Both the position numbers and the translations under genes were made by a program. DNA of 41,392 nucleotides from an uncultured Candidatus Altimarinota bacterium (GTDB taxonomy: Bacteria; Patescibacteriota; Gracilibacteria; CAIRYL01): contig CAMZKJ010000034.1 of assembly GCA_947311245.1 (NCBI GenBank), positions 1 to 41,392 of the forward strand, given 5' to 3'. The notes beneath the pieces are model-generated. The model did not search any database. It was not told where the DNA came from and saw nothing but the letters and a program-made list of their open reading frames with translations. Below are positions 1-7,104 of the stretch, in pieces; the stretch's first letter is position 1; each line of letters starts with the position of its first letter.

Positions 1-16
1 ACTTTTTAATTCTTAA

Positions 17-56
17 AAAAAGAGAGAATAAAATTTAAATTTTATTCTCTCTTTTT
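17..56. terminator. 20-bp perfect inverted repeat, probable terminator
   Basis: The two 20-base arms (17-36 and 37-56) are exact reverse complements with no spacer, and each ends in a run of five A or T. A transcript from either side would form an A/G-rich stem followed by U residues. It lies just past the stop of the membrane-protein gene that ends at 91 on the minus strand, so it can end that transcript and any gene entering from the left. Confidence 0.6.
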
Positions 57-90
57 GAGTGATTTTATTGAAAATAGCACCCTATAAATG

Positions 91-492
91 TTAATTAAGA
101 CGAGAAAGAACACGTTCTAATACAAATAATAAAAATGGAGATGAAGATATTCCGATTAGAAGTAAAATAATTGAAAATATTTGAAGACCATAAGAATCTT
201 CATTTGCAAATGATATAGCTAAAAAAATTATTCCAATTGGAACAAAAATAAATCCTGCAAAAAATATTGCCAATAAACCACAAATCAAAGATATAATTGC
301 AAGTGTAGCCCTATCAGAAGATAAATTATTATTTTGTATATACTTATCTAAATCTGATATTTTAATAGTAATAACTTTTTCTTCTACAGAAGGCGAAGGA
401 GTATTGTTAAAATTATTTGGTATTTCAGTTTGTTTATCTAAACCATTATTAATATCTTTCCCCCCCTCTTCTTCATATTTAAACAAACTCAT
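91..492 (-). CDS. small membrane protein with two hydrophobic segments (DUF4190-like)
   Basis: I do not recognise a specific family. From the ATG at 492 the product is 133 residues: a short acidic and Asn/Pro-rich cytosolic part, then two hydrophobic stretches near the C-terminus (starting around RATLAIISLICGLL and YGLQIFSIILLL) joined by a short polar turn. This resembles small DUF4190-type membrane proteins, but only in layout. The frame stays open upstream to a TTG at 555, which would add 21 residues; the ATG is preferred because that extension has no supporting signal. A run of seven G (460-466 in plus coordinates) sits about ten codons after the ATG, so slippage there would destroy the frame. 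Function unknown. Confidence 0.6.
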   Translation of the reverse strand: MSLFKYEEEGGKDINNGLDKQTEIPNNFNNTPSPSVEEKVITIKISDLDKYIQNNNLSSDRATLAIISLICGLLAIFFAGFIFVPIGIIFLAISFANEDSYGLQIFSIILLLIGISSSPFLLFVLERVLSRLN

Positions 493-677
493 ATACAATG
501 TAATAAAATAACAAGTACCGCAAAATGGGACAACCCAATAAAGGTTACCTATCAAACAATATTTTGTAAATATCAGAAAAAAAAGTTTATTTTCAAACTT
601 ATAAAAAATATCTATAAAAAATAAAATATCTCACGTACAATAAAAATATAAAAAATTTTTAAATAATAAAAAACCCC

Positions 678-1787
678 ATGAAAAAAATATTATTATCAGC
701 CTTCGCAACATCAGCTTTTTTTATTTCTTCTGCATTCGCAGTACCAGAAATAATCAGCCAACAAACAGAAGAGCCAATAAAAATTGAAAAAAATATTTCT
801 GATGATGCATATATTGCCGGAGAAGAAATTACAGTAAATACCAAAATTGAAGGAGATGCTATTATTGCAGGAATGAATATTACACTTGAAAAAGATGTAA
901 CAGAAGATGCACTCCTTGCAGGGCATACTATTATTGTAAATGGAAATATAAACGATGATATTCGTGTTGCAGGACATAATGTTACAATCAATGGAAATGT
1001 TGGTGATGATATAATTTCTGCCGGGAAAAATATTATTATTCGTAATTCAAAAATTGGAGGGGCTGTTATTGCGACTGCAAAAAATGTAAAATTAATAAAT
1101 GTTACAGCGAATGAAGGAATTACAATTACAGCAGAAACAATATTTTTTGATAGTACAGTTTCTGGACTTGTTTCATTAACAGCAACCAACATTACATTTG
1201 GGAAAAATGCACACATAACAGGAAGTCTTACATATTCTGGAAATATAAAAGGTATCTATTCAGATACAACACTTAAAAATATTGTAAATGGAAATATTAC
1301 GAAAAAAGAATCTGAACTTTCTCAATACCCAATACTAGAAGATAAAAGATTTTTTATTGCAGGATATTTATTGAGTATTATTTTATTTTCATTTTTACTT
1401 AATATTTTTCTACCAACATATTTTTCAAAGTCTGTTTCTCATATTTTATCGGCGCCGTTCTCACGATTCATTTTTGGACTTATTTGGTTTATAGGAGCAC
1501 CTCTTCTTGCATTCCTATTATTACTGAGCGTTATAGGGCTACCATTTGGTATCACTCTTATTTCAGTATGGGGATTATCTTTCTTACTTCTTCCATATTT
1601 TTGTACAAGTAGCTTAGCTTCATTATTTTTACGCATCTTTAAATGGGAAGGATTTTTTGCAACACTTGTTGTAACAATTTTAGCAGCAATCATTTCCATA
1701 ACTCCCCTATTATTACTTTTAGCACCATTTATTTTAGGAGGAATATTAAAAGAAAAATCTGAAATTTTAAAATCATATAAAAAATAA
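678..1787 (+). CDS. secreted bactofilin-like (polymer-forming) membrane protein
   Basis: The 369-residue product starts with a clear signal peptide (MKKILLSAFATSAFFISSAFA). Residues about 45-190 are short repeating strands of the type VNGNINDD / VAGHNVTING / NVGDDIISAGKN, the pattern of a right-handed beta-helix as in bactofilin-like 'polymer-forming cytoskeletal' proteins. Residues from about 225 on hold four or so hydrophobic segments, ending in a short charged tail. Fusion of an exported beta-helix to a C-terminal membrane region is known in the DUF8173-type proteins of bacteria and archaea. The likely role is in the cell envelope; this is inference. rnhA follows 17 bases later, so the two may share a transcript. 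Confidence 0.7.
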   Translation: MKKILLSAFATSAFFISSAFAVPEIISQQTEEPIKIEKNISDDAYIAGEEITVNTKIEGDAIIAGMNITLEKDVTEDALLAGHTIIVNGNINDDIRVAGHNVTINGNVGDDIISAGKNIIIRNSKIGGAVIATAKNVKLINVTANEGITITAETIFFDSTVSGLVSLTATNITFGKNAHITGSLTYSGNIKGIYSDTTLKNIVNGNITKKESELSQYPILEDKRFFIAGYLLSIILFSFLLNIFLPTYFSKSVSHILSAPFSRFIFGLIWFIGAPLLAFLLLLSVIGLPFGITLISVWGLSFLLLPYFCTSSLASLFLRIFKWEGFFATLVVTILAAIISITPLLLLLAPFILGGILKEKSEILKSYKK

Positions 1788-1804
1788 TATATACATAAAA
1801 AAAC

Positions 1805-2242
1805 ATGAAAGACATGAAATTACGAATTTATACAGATGGTGCCTGCAAAGGGAACCCAGGAAGAGGAGGATGGGGTGCTTATCTCGTTTTTGGAGAACAT
1901 ACCAAAGAAATTTATGGAGGAAATTCACTTACTACAAATAATCAAATGGAATTGCAAGCAGTAAGCGAAGCATTAAATATTTTAAGCAAACCTACAGAAC
2001 TTACTATTGTTACCGATTCACAATATGTCAAAAATGGGATTGAAAAATGGATGACAAACTGGAAAAAAAATGGCTGGAAAACAGCCTCAAAAAAACCAGT
2101 AAAAAATAAAGAATACTGGTTAAATTTAGACGAAGCACTACAGCGACATACTGTTTCGTGGGAATGGGTAAAGGGACACGCAGGGCATCCTGGAAACGAA
2201 AAAGCCGATGATTTAGCAAATAAAGGAGTGCCTAAATACTAA
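1805..2242 (+). CDS. rnhA: ribonuclease HI
   Basis: RNase HI cuts the RNA strand of RNA/DNA hybrids during replication and repair. The 145-residue length is typical. The catalytic acidic residues can be placed at D11 ([16 protein letters not shown]), E49 (NNQMEL), D71 (TDSQYV) and D135 (NEKADDLA), with the usual histidine in GHAGHPG near 125. Translation may start at the ATG at 1805 or at the fourth codon, also ATG, which would match the usual N-terminus. The gene sits 17 bases after the bactofilin-like gene and is followed by a strong terminator. Confidence 0.95.
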   Translation: MKDMKLRIYTDGACKGNPGRGGWGAYLVFGEHTKEIYGGNSLTTNNQMELQAVSEALNILSKPTELTIVTDSQYVKNGIEKWMTNWKKNGWKTASKKPVKNKEYWLNLDEALQRHTVSWEWVKGHAGHPGNEKADDLANKGVPKY

Positions 2243-2273
2243 CACTATAAAATTAGCACCACAAAAGAAGTAC

Positions 2274-2301
2274 AAAAAAACAGGATTTCTCCTGTTTTTT
2301 T
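2274..2301. terminator. bidirectional rho-independent terminator between rnhA and ferredoxin gene
   Basis: The 5-bp stem CAGGA/TCCTG (2281-2285 with 2290-2294, loop TTTC) is flanked by seven A on the left and seven T on the right, so it works in both directions. It closes rnhA on the plus strand and the ferredoxin/DAHP synthase transcript on the minus strand. Confidence 0.85.
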
Positions 2302-2362
2302 ATATATTTTTTACCTCTTTTAATCTACTTGTATCTATTTTTTTATATTCTTCTATAAAAAA

Positions 2363-2671
2363 TTACATAAGCATTTCTAACTCTACAATATGTTCCTCTG
2401 TATCATCTAAAGATTCTTGCTTTGGACCTGCAACACAAGAAAGTAAAACATCACTATCTGTTTCAATATACTTTTCTCCATCAAGTGTTTGATCTACATG
2501 TTCAGCACCTTTAATAATTTTTGCACTACAACTCATACATGCTCCTGCATGACAAGAAAAAGGTAAATCAACATCATTTTCTGCACATTCGTCCAAAAAA
2601 TTCATTTCACCTTCAATTAAATCGTTAAATAATTCTTCTCCATCACTATCTTTAACTATTAGTCTAATCAT
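2363..2671 (-). CDS. plant-type [2Fe-2S] ferredoxin
   Basis: This is a 102-residue electron carrier. The cluster ligands are visible as C40, C45 and C48 in the CHAGACMSC segment and C79 in LLSCVAGP, the CX4CX2C...C pattern of plant/adrenodoxin-type [2Fe-2S] proteins. The protein is strongly acidic, as expected for docking to redox partners. It lies 107 bases downstream of the DAHP synthase gene on the same strand. A TATAAT-like box lies within about 15 bases of the start codon, so it could also have its own nearly leaderless promoter. The partner is unknown; the PorG-like protein in this window belongs to a ferredoxin-dependent family, though normally one using 4Fe-4S ferredoxin. Confidence 0.9.
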   Translation of the reverse strand: MIRLIVKDSDGEELFNDLIEGEMNFLDECAENDVDLPFSCHAGACMSCSAKIIKGAEHVDQTLDGEKYIETDSDVLLSCVAGPKQESLDDTEEHIVELEMLM

Positions 2672-2714
2672 AAATTTTTATTATATTACTTATATTACTG
2701 ACATCACTGACATT

Positions 2715-2759
2715 TTACAGCAATACGATATAAATACAAAATATATTTAAATGCTGTAA
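2715..2759. other. inverted repeat in the gap between DAHP synthase and ferredoxin genes
   Basis: The 8-base arms TTACAGCA (2715-2722) and TGCTGTAA (2752-2759) are exact reverse complements around an AT-rich 29-base centre. Next to it is a 9-base tandem duplication, ACTGACATC followed by ACTGACATT. There is no T run after the stem on the minus strand, so it is a weak terminator at best. It could mark an RNA-processing or protein-binding site between the two genes. Confidence 0.35.
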
Positions 2760-2778
2760 TAATTGCTTTTCATTTTTA

Positions 2779-3831
2779 CTATTTAGTATCCAATTTTTTT
2801 GCAAAATTCTCAATCATTGTAATAGTTTTTTCTATTCCTATACATCCATCTGTAATAGAAACTCCTTTTTTTACATCATTAAGACTTGTACATACATTAA
2901 CATTTTGATTTCCATCTTCTATAAAACTTTCTACCATAAATCCTTTTATAGCAGTATATAAATTTGGTTCTTGGTTCATGCTTTCTAATACAGAATCTAA
3001 AATTTCAGGTTGTCGCAGTGGATCTTTTTTACCAGTGAGTGAATTAATAGAATTATCATGTGATAAATCTACAATAATAGCAGGATTTTCCACCTTTTTA
3101 GCAGCAAGTATTGTTGTCGCAGTAATCAAAGATTCAATATCATAATTACTTTTTCCATTTCCACCTCTTAAAATTAAATGAGCATATGGATTCCCATCTG
3201 TTTTAATTTGATTTCCTGCAATTGCAAAGTTATGCGGATATTGAGCCGCAATAACAGAATTAACACCTTTTTGAATATTTCCATCTGTTGAATTTTTCAT
3301 TCCTACAGGAATATCAAGCATCGAAGCAAAGATACGATGTTCTTGGTCTTCAGTACTTCGTGCACCAATTGCTACCCACGAATATAAATCAGTAAAGTAT
3401 CCTCGCTTATGTGTATATAAAATTTCATCAGCAATAGCATACCCCATTTCCATCACCTTCAGCATCATATCTCTGCAATATTCAAAGCCTTTTGCGATAT
3501 CTGCATCTTCAAATGGATTTGATTGATTCACAGGACCAACCCAACCAACTGTAGTTCGTGGTTTTTGAATATATACACGCATTACAAATTTAATAAGATG
3601 AGAATATTTCTCTTTTATTGGAAGTAATGCCTTTGCATATTCAATAACTGATTCAGAGGGCCATGCACTGCATGGACCTATAATCATGATTTTTCGAGAA
3701 TCTTTTCCTTCCAAGATATTTTGAATATCTTGAATATCATTTTGAACCTGCTCTCTTAATTGTTCAGTCAAAGGAAATTTTGAATGAAGTTCTTCAACCG
3801 TTGGAAGTTTCTTAATAATTTGATAAGACAT
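2779..3831 (-). CDS. aroG: 3-deoxy-7-phosphoheptulonate (DAHP) synthase, class I
   Basis: The enzyme condenses phosphoenolpyruvate and erythrose 4-phosphate, the first step of the shikimate pathway to aromatic amino acids and folate precursors. The 350-residue length matches the AroF/G/H family. Recognisable segments are IGPCSAW (51-57, with the metal-binding Cys54), KPRTTVGW (90-97), AIGARST (154-160), GMKNSTDG (177-184) and LILRGGN. The segment after KPRTTVGW reads VGP where E. coli AroG has KGL, so the PEP-contacting lysine known in E. coli is absent; some AroG-type subgroups share WxGP, so this need not mean inactivity. The gene is preceded by a leader ORF and terminator that look like a Phe/Tyr attenuator. 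The only other gene of aromatic metabolism here is the PabB/TrpE-type gene at 31564. Confidence 0.93.
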   Translation of the reverse strand: MSYQIIKKLPTVEELHSKFPLTEQLREQVQNDIQDIQNILEGKDSRKIMIIGPCSAWPSESVIEYAKALLPIKEKYSHLIKFVMRVYIQKPRTTVGWVGPVNQSNPFEDADIAKGFEYCRDMMLKVMEMGYAIADEILYTHKRGYFTDLYSWVAIGARSTEDQEHRIFASMLDIPVGMKNSTDGNIQKGVNSVIAAQYPHNFAIAGNQIKTDGNPYAHLILRGGNGKSNYDIESLITATTILAAKKVENPAIIVDLSHDNSINSLTGKKDPLRQPEILDSVLESMNQEPNLYTAIKGFMVESFIEDGNQNVNVCTSLNDVKKGVSITDGCIGIEKTITMIENFAKKLDTK

Positions 3832-3855
3832 AATATATGATAAAAAAGTATATAA

Positions 3856-3903
3856 TAAAAAAAACTCCTCTATCCTATGCTACATAGGAATAATAGAGAA
3901 GTT
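3856..3903 (-). terminator. rho-independent terminator of the DAHP synthase leader (arms 3:4)
   Basis: Reading on the minus strand, AACTTCTCTAT (3893-3903) pairs with ATAGAGGAGTT (3863-3873) with one G-U pair, and CCTATG pairs with CATAGG around a 3-base loop. A 4-base bulge separates the two helices. Eight U (3857-3864) follow at once. The U run ends 25 bases before the aroG start codon, so firing of this terminator would silence aroG. It can also serve as the end of the rpsF-rpsR-rpmE transcript. Confidence 0.85.
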
Positions 3904-3938
3904 TTATATTGTATTTATAAAAATGAGTGTAATACAAA

Positions 3939-3973
3939 CCTCTCTCTATCTATCAAAATAATAGAAAGAGAAG
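3939..3973 (-). promoter_or_regulatory. leader hairpin 1:2 of the aroG attenuator, with alternative 2:3 pairing
   Basis: Arm 1 (3961-3973 on the minus strand, CTTCTCTTTCTAT) pairs with arm 2 (3939-3953, ATAGATAGAGAGAGG) with one T-T mismatch. Arm 1 is made of the Phe, Ser and Tyr codons of the leader ORF, and arm 2 contains its stop codon. Arm 2 can instead pair with the left arm of the terminator: AAACTTCTCTAT (3893-3904) matches ATAGAGAG plus GTTT from arm 2, skipping two bases. The two folds exclude each other, as in trp/phe-type attenuators. Seen in sequence; the mechanism is inferred. Confidence 0.75.
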
Positions 3974-4008
3974 AAGAAAGTACCAAATAATAAATTTCGT
4001 GTAATCAT
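3946..4008 (-). CDS. putative Phe/Tyr-rich leader peptide of the DAHP synthase gene
   Basis: A 20-codon ORF with an ATG start at 4008 and TAG stop at 3946-3948. Residues 11-18 read FFFSFYYF, five Phe and two Tyr codons in eight. The ORF lies 17 bases after the rpmE stop and 114 bases before the aroG start. Known analogues are the pheA and pheST leader peptides, where ribosome stalling at Phe codons prevents the terminator from forming. Here the stall codons form arm 1 of the upstream hairpin and the stop lies in arm 2, the expected geometry. No Shine-Dalgarno site is visible, which is usual in this window. The region is T/C-rich, so some Phe and Ser codons are expected by chance. Transcription probably enters from the rpmE side, because the only TATAAT nearby overlaps the ATG itself. 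Confidence 0.7.
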   Translation of the reverse strand: MITRNLLFGTFFFSFYYFDR

Positions 4009-4025
4009 TATATAAATACGTTAAA

Positions 4026-4238
4026 TTATTTTTTTGCTGCAGCTTCTCGAGCTCGGAACCGATCCATTCGACCAGCTGTATCAATAGTTCGAGTTTTTCC
4101 AGTATAAAATGGATGACATTCAGAACATAAATCAATATTTACTTCATCTGCCATTGTAGAGTTAATTACATGTTTTGCTCCACAACCACAAATAAATGTA
4201 GTTTTTGTATATTCAGGGTGTATTCCTTGTTTTGCCAT
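4026..4238 (-). CDS. rpmE: 50S ribosomal protein L31
   Basis: The 70-residue protein begins MAKQGIHPEY, typical of bL31. It keeps the zinc-binding cysteines (C17, C19, C38, C41, in CGC and CSEC), so it is the zinc-containing 'C+' form. It is the last gene of the rpsF-rpsR-rpmE cluster, 68 bases after rpsR. The aroG leader ORF begins 17 bases past its stop. Confidence 0.95.
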   Translation of the reverse strand: MAKQGIHPEYTKTTFICGCGAKHVINSTMADEVNIDLCSECHPFYTGKTRTIDTAGRMDRFRAREAAAKK

Positions 4239-4306
4239 AGTGTATAAAGTTTAAAGAATGTTCTTCTCTAGTAGAAGAAGCTGTATAGATAAGTAATAAT
4301 TACGTA

Positions 4307-4540
4307 TTATTTGATAAACGGAAGAAGTCCCATAAATCGTGCTCGTTTTATTGCAACTGCCATGTGTTTTTGGTTTTGAAGTTGCGTACCAGTATATTTC
4401 CGAGGTTTAATTTTTCCGTAGAATGAAACTCCAACTCTTTTCAGAAGTGGAAAATTTTTATAATCAATTACTTCAATTTTTCGAGAAATAAATTGATCTT
4501 TCTTTTTTCGATCAACCATTGTTGAATTTGGTTTTGCCAT
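4307..4540 (-). CDS. rpsR: 30S ribosomal protein S18
   Basis: The 77-residue product carries the bS18 core: IDYKNFPLLKRV, then RKYTGTQLQNQKHMAVAIKRARFMGLLPF. S18 binds next to S6 on the platform of the small subunit. It is 28 bases downstream of rpsF. The ssb gene often found between rpsF and rpsR in bacteria is absent here. Confidence 0.96.
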   Translation of the reverse strand: MAKPNSTMVDRKKKDQFISRKIEVIDYKNFPLLKRVGVSFYGKIKPRKYTGTQLQNQKHMAVAIKRARFMGLLPFIK

Positions 4541-4568
4541 ATTATAAGATTTAAATTATTATTTTGAA

Positions 4569-5006
4569 TTATTTTTTGATATTAAGACTTTCTTTTCGAT
4601 TAGAAATTTTCTTAACTTTTCGTTTTCCTGCAACTTTTTCATCAATAAAGTCTTGATATTCTGCAGTAACTTCTTCATATGTCAGTACTTGTTTTTCTTT
4701 TGCAGGTACTTTAATTGTTAAATGTCTAAGAATATTAGCATCAAGACGAAGTTCTTCATCAAAATCTCTCATTTCTTGAGGTGGAAAGTTATATTGAAGT
4801 ACAACATAATAACCAGTTTCCCGTTTTTTAATAGGATATTCTAGTTTTCGTTTTCCCCAATGATCTTCAAAAGTAATAGCGTTTTCTTGCTCCGCAAGTT
4901 TTGAAATTTTTTCTTTAAGAAGTTTAACTTCTTTTATTATAGCTGTTTCAGCAAGCTCTGGAGCAAACAAAAACATTGATTCGTAGTGCACAAGTGATTT
5001 ACTCAT
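4569..5006 (-). CDS. rpsF: 30S ribosomal protein S6
   Basis: The 145-residue protein matches bS6: an N-terminal YESMFLFAPEL strand, then a WGKRKLEYPIKKRETGYYVVLQY segment and ANILRHLTIKV. The Lys/Arg-rich C-terminal extension (about 110-145) is longer than in E. coli without its glutamate tail. First gene of rpsF-rpsR-rpmE. The roughly 130-base leader holds a hairpin and a possible TATAAT promoter. Confidence 0.95.
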   Translation of the reverse strand: MSKSLVHYESMFLFAPELAETAIIKEVKLLKEKISKLAEQENAITFEDHWGKRKLEYPIKKRETGYYVVLQYNFPPQEMRDFDEELRLDANILRHLTIKVPAKEKQVLTYEEVTAEYQDFIDEKVAGKRKVKKISNRKESLNIKK

Positions 5007-5046
5007 AGTTTTATGGATGAAAGAATAATTATAAATCCTTCACGCG

Positions 5047-5073
5047 AAAGGATAAACAAAATTTGTTTCCTTT
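5047..5073 (-). promoter_or_regulatory. hairpin in the rpsF leader
   Basis: AAAGGA (5047-5052) pairs with TCCTTT (5068-5073) and, inside, AACAA pairs with TTGTT, leaving a one-base bulge and a tiny loop. It lies about 40 bases before the rpsF start. On the minus strand a TATAAT hexamer (5103-5108) lies upstream and could be the operon promoter, though its -35 region is poor. S6:S18 complexes repress their own mRNA in several bacteria through a CCG-containing leader motif; I do not see that motif, so autoregulation is only a possibility. Confidence 0.35.
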
Positions 5074-5140
5074 GGCGAAAAAATGCTAGAATAACATATC
5101 ATATTATACCTATTTTTTGCAAACGAAAAAATACAAAAAA

Positions 5141-5167
5141 AAACCAGAATAGTATTTATTCTGGTTT
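5141..5167. terminator. terminator at the end of rplY
   Basis: The 11-bp perfect stem AAACCAGAATA/TATTCTGGTTT has a 5-base loop (5152-5156). It is flanked by A runs on the left and a T run on the right, so it can work on both strands. It lies 22 bases past the rplY stop. Confidence 0.85.
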
Positions 5168-5188
5168 TTATATACTATCACAAACTTA

Positions 5189-5785
5189 TTATGCATCGTC
5201 CTCAGTATCTGCATTAGCATTTATTCCTCCTTTTGGAGTATTTGCCTGAGCAAGAACCGTATCAGGTGAAGTTAATACCTTAATCCCTTCTTCTGATGAA
5301 ATTTCTAAATCGGCAACCGTAACTTTATCAAAAAAGTTTTTTAATACCCCAAGGTCAATAACTATATCTTTTTTCAATAATGTAGGAAGACAAGATACTT
5401 CAATCGCAGTATATGGTTTACTAATAACAGATTGAAGATTTTTTTCTGCAGGAGACAATCCTTCATATCGAATTCGAATTGTTGTTGTAACTGGAGCATT
5501 ATCATCTAATGCAAGAAAATCTACATGATCAAATTCATCAGTCAATGGATTGTATTGAACATCATGAACAAGAGTAGTAAGTTTTTTTCCATTTAACTCT
5601 AAAGTCATAACTGTTGATTTTCCTGTAATTCGAAATGCTTTTCGAAATGTTTGATAATCAAATTGAATTGCAGTAGGTTCAAGATCAAATCCATAAACAA
5701 CAGCAGGAATCAATCCTTCTGCTCGAATATCTTTTACTCGTTCTTCTGTATTTCTAACCTGTACTTGTAGTATTGTTTCGTTCAT
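5189..5785 (-). CDS. rplY: 50S ribosomal protein L25 (Ctc/TL5 type)
   Basis: The 198-residue protein has the L25 5S-rRNA-binding domain at the N-terminus (residues about 5-95, with GLIPAVVYG and LVHDVQYNPLTDEFDHVDFLAL) followed by the beta-rich TL5/CTC C-terminal domain (about 100-185). The tail is acidic. It begins 28 bases after tRNA-Leu on the same strand with no clear promoter between, so both probably come from the tRNA promoter. Confidence 0.95.
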   Translation of the reverse strand: MNETILQVQVRNTEERVKDIRAEGLIPAVVYGFDLEPTAIQFDYQTFRKAFRITGKSTVMTLELNGKKLTTLVHDVQYNPLTDEFDHVDFLALDDNAPVTTTIRIRYEGLSPAEKNLQSVISKPYTAIEVSCLPTLLKKDIVIDLGVLKNFFDKVTVADLEISSEEGIKVLTSPDTVLAQANTPKGGINANADTEDDA

Positions 5786-5813
5786 AAAGAGAAAATATAT
5801 ATATAAAATTTTC

Positions 5814-5900
5814 TGGTGCCGAGAGTGGGAATCGAACCCACACTTCCCGAAGGAAACGAGATTTTGAGTCTCGCGCGTCTACCAATTTCGCCATCTCGGC
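5814..5900 (-). tRNA. tRNA-Leu (anticodon CAA)
   Basis: The 7-bp acceptor stem GCCGAGA/TCTCGGC is perfect, the discriminator is A and CCA is encoded (5814-5816). The anticodon arm is CGAGA-CTCAAAA-TCTCG, giving CAA, which reads UUG. The long variable arm (TTTCCTTCGGGAAGT) identifies a class II leucine tRNA, and the T-loop TTCGATT is normal. Confidence 0.97.
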
Positions 5901-5913
5901 GTATAGCTGAACG

Positions 5914-5942
5914 AGTATAGATTAAAATAAAACGAAGGTCAA
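5914..5942 (-). promoter_or_regulatory. promoter of tRNA-Leu and rplY
   Basis: On the minus strand TTGACC (5937-5942) and TATACT (5914-5919) are separated by exactly 17 bases. The -10 box ends 14 bases before the tRNA 5' end. This is the best sigma-70-like promoter in the first 10 kb. Confidence 0.75.
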
Positions 5943-5991
5943 AGACTTTTTCGTATAATTTAATCTATCTCACTCAATTATAACATTTTTT

Positions 5992-7038
5992 TTATTTTTC
6001 CGATTTTTTTTCACCGGACATTACCATATTAATTCCTGTTGACTCAATCACTTTATTTTGAATTTCTTCAAACATTTCTGTATTTTCTTTTAAAAAGAGT
6101 TTTGCTTTTTCAATCCCTTGCCCCAACCGAATATCACCATATGAATAAAAGGCTCCAGCTTTTTTTACAATTCCTTCTTTTACTGCAACATTTACTAAAT
6201 CTCCTGCTTTGGAAATTCCTTCATTATACATAATATCAAATTCAGCTTGTTTAAATGGTGCAGCTACTTTATTTTTTACAACTTTTACCTTAACTCCATT
6301 TCCTGTACATATTTTGTCATCTCCTGTTCCTGTTTCAATTTTTTTTGCTCGTCGAATTTCTATTCGAACCGATGAATAAAATTTAAGTGCATTTCCTCCT
6401 GTTGTTACTTCTGGATTTCCAAACATAACCCCAATTTTCATCCGAAGCTGATTTATAAAAAGGATTGTTGTATTTGTTTTTGAAACAACAGATGTTAATT
6501 TTCGAAGAGCTTGAGACATAAGCCTTGCCTGAAGCCCCATATGAGAATCTCCCATCATTCCTTCAATTTCTGCTTTTGGTGTTAATGCTGCAACAGAATC
6601 TACAATAATTAAATCTACAGCTCCTGAACGAGTTAAAATTTCTACAATTTCAAGGCCTTGTTCTCCTGAATCTGGTTGTGAAATTGTAACATTTCCTAAA
6701 TCTAAACCAATTTTTTTTGCATATTCTGGATCTAATGCATGTTCTGCATCAATAAACGCAACTGTTCCTCCTTGTTTTTGACATTCTGTTGCAATATGCA
6801 ATGCTAAAGTAGTTTTCCCCGAACTTTCTGGACCATATACTTCAATAATTCTTCCTTTTGGAATTCCACCTCCTAATGCAATATCAAGACCAATAGAACC
6901 CGTTGGTATTGTTTCAACATTCATTCCTTTCGCATCTGAAAGATTCATAATTGAACCCTCTCCATAGGATTTTTGAATTTGTGATATAGCAGCATCTAAT
7001 GCTAAGTTTTTGTTATTTTCTTCTGATTTTTTAGCCAT
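5992..7038 (-). CDS. recA: recombinase A
   Basis: RecA forms filaments on single-stranded DNA and drives strand exchange and repair. The 348-residue length is normal. The Walker A motif is GPESSGKT (69-76), followed by the [10 protein letters not shown] Walker B strand, the L1/L2 region [21 protein letters not shown] and [31 protein letters not shown]. The conserved C-terminal core has GDIRLGQG where many RecA proteins have GERIGQG. The tail is short and charged. It has its own likely promoter, overlapped by an inverted repeat. Confidence 0.98.
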   Translation of the reverse strand: MAKKSEENNKNLALDAAISQIQKSYGEGSIMNLSDAKGMNVETIPTGSIGLDIALGGGIPKGRIIEVYGPESSGKTTLALHIATECQKQGGTVAFIDAEHALDPEYAKKIGLDLGNVTISQPDSGEQGLEIVEILTRSGAVDLIIVDSVAALTPKAEIEGMMGDSHMGLQARLMSQALRKLTSVVSKTNTTILFINQLRMKIGVMFGNPEVTTGGNALKFYSSVRIEIRRAKKIETGTGDDKICTGNGVKVKVVKNKVAAPFKQAEFDIMYNEGISKAGDLVNVAVKEGIVKKAGAFYSYGDIRLGQGIEKAKLFLKENTEMFEEIQNKVIESTGINMVMSGEKKSEK

Positions 7039-7068
7039 GTTGTGTAGTGTGAAATAATAAAGTGATAA

Positions 7069-7104
7069 GCTTTTTCTCTATAAATTTTTTATCATAGAAA
7101 GCTT
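7069..7104. promoter_or_regulatory. inverted repeat overlapping the recA promoter
   Basis: On the minus strand AAGCTTTCTAT and ATAGAGAAAAAGCTT form an imperfect dyad around an AT-rich centre. It covers the -10 box TATGAT (7091-7096) of a promoter whose -35 is TTGAAA (7115-7120, spacing 18); a perfect TTGACA also lies at 7123-7128. Position suggests an operator for recA. It could also be a weak terminator of the 1759-residue gene upstream, but there is no T run after it. No LexA box of the E. coli or Bacillus type is visible. Confidence 0.4.

Noticed and set aside
659-1216. 185-codon minus-strand ORF over the bactofilin-like gene
   Set aside because: It mirrors the repeated strands of the plus-strand gene, which has a signal peptide and a recognisable domain layout.
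3953-4135. 60-codon minus-strand ORF ending NDYTKFIIWYFLLLFLLF, another aromatic-rich frame over the aroG leader
   Set aside because: Most of it overlaps rpmE out of frame, and its stop does not sit in hairpin arm 2. The FFFSFYYF frame has its own ATG after rpmE and fits the attenuator geometry better.
5007-5110. S6:S18 autoregulatory leader motif upstream of rpsF
   Set aside because: A hairpin exists, but the CCG-containing bulge that defines the known motif is not visible.
5062-5170. Plus-strand TTGTTT-18-TAGAAT promoter-like pair followed by the bidirectional terminator, hinting at a 75-base small RNA
   Set aside because: The terminator is explained by rplY, no structure lies between, and such promoter matches are common in AT-rich DNA.
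5013-5249. 78-codon plus-strand ORF between rpsF and rplY
   Set aside because: It reads through the rplY terminator and overlaps the rplY end antisense; composition is not protein-like.
5992-7038. Alternative genetic code with UGA as glycine (code 25)
   Set aside because: RecA, RuvB, GlmS, SufB and others are full length in the standard code, use normal glycine codons and show no in-frame TGA.
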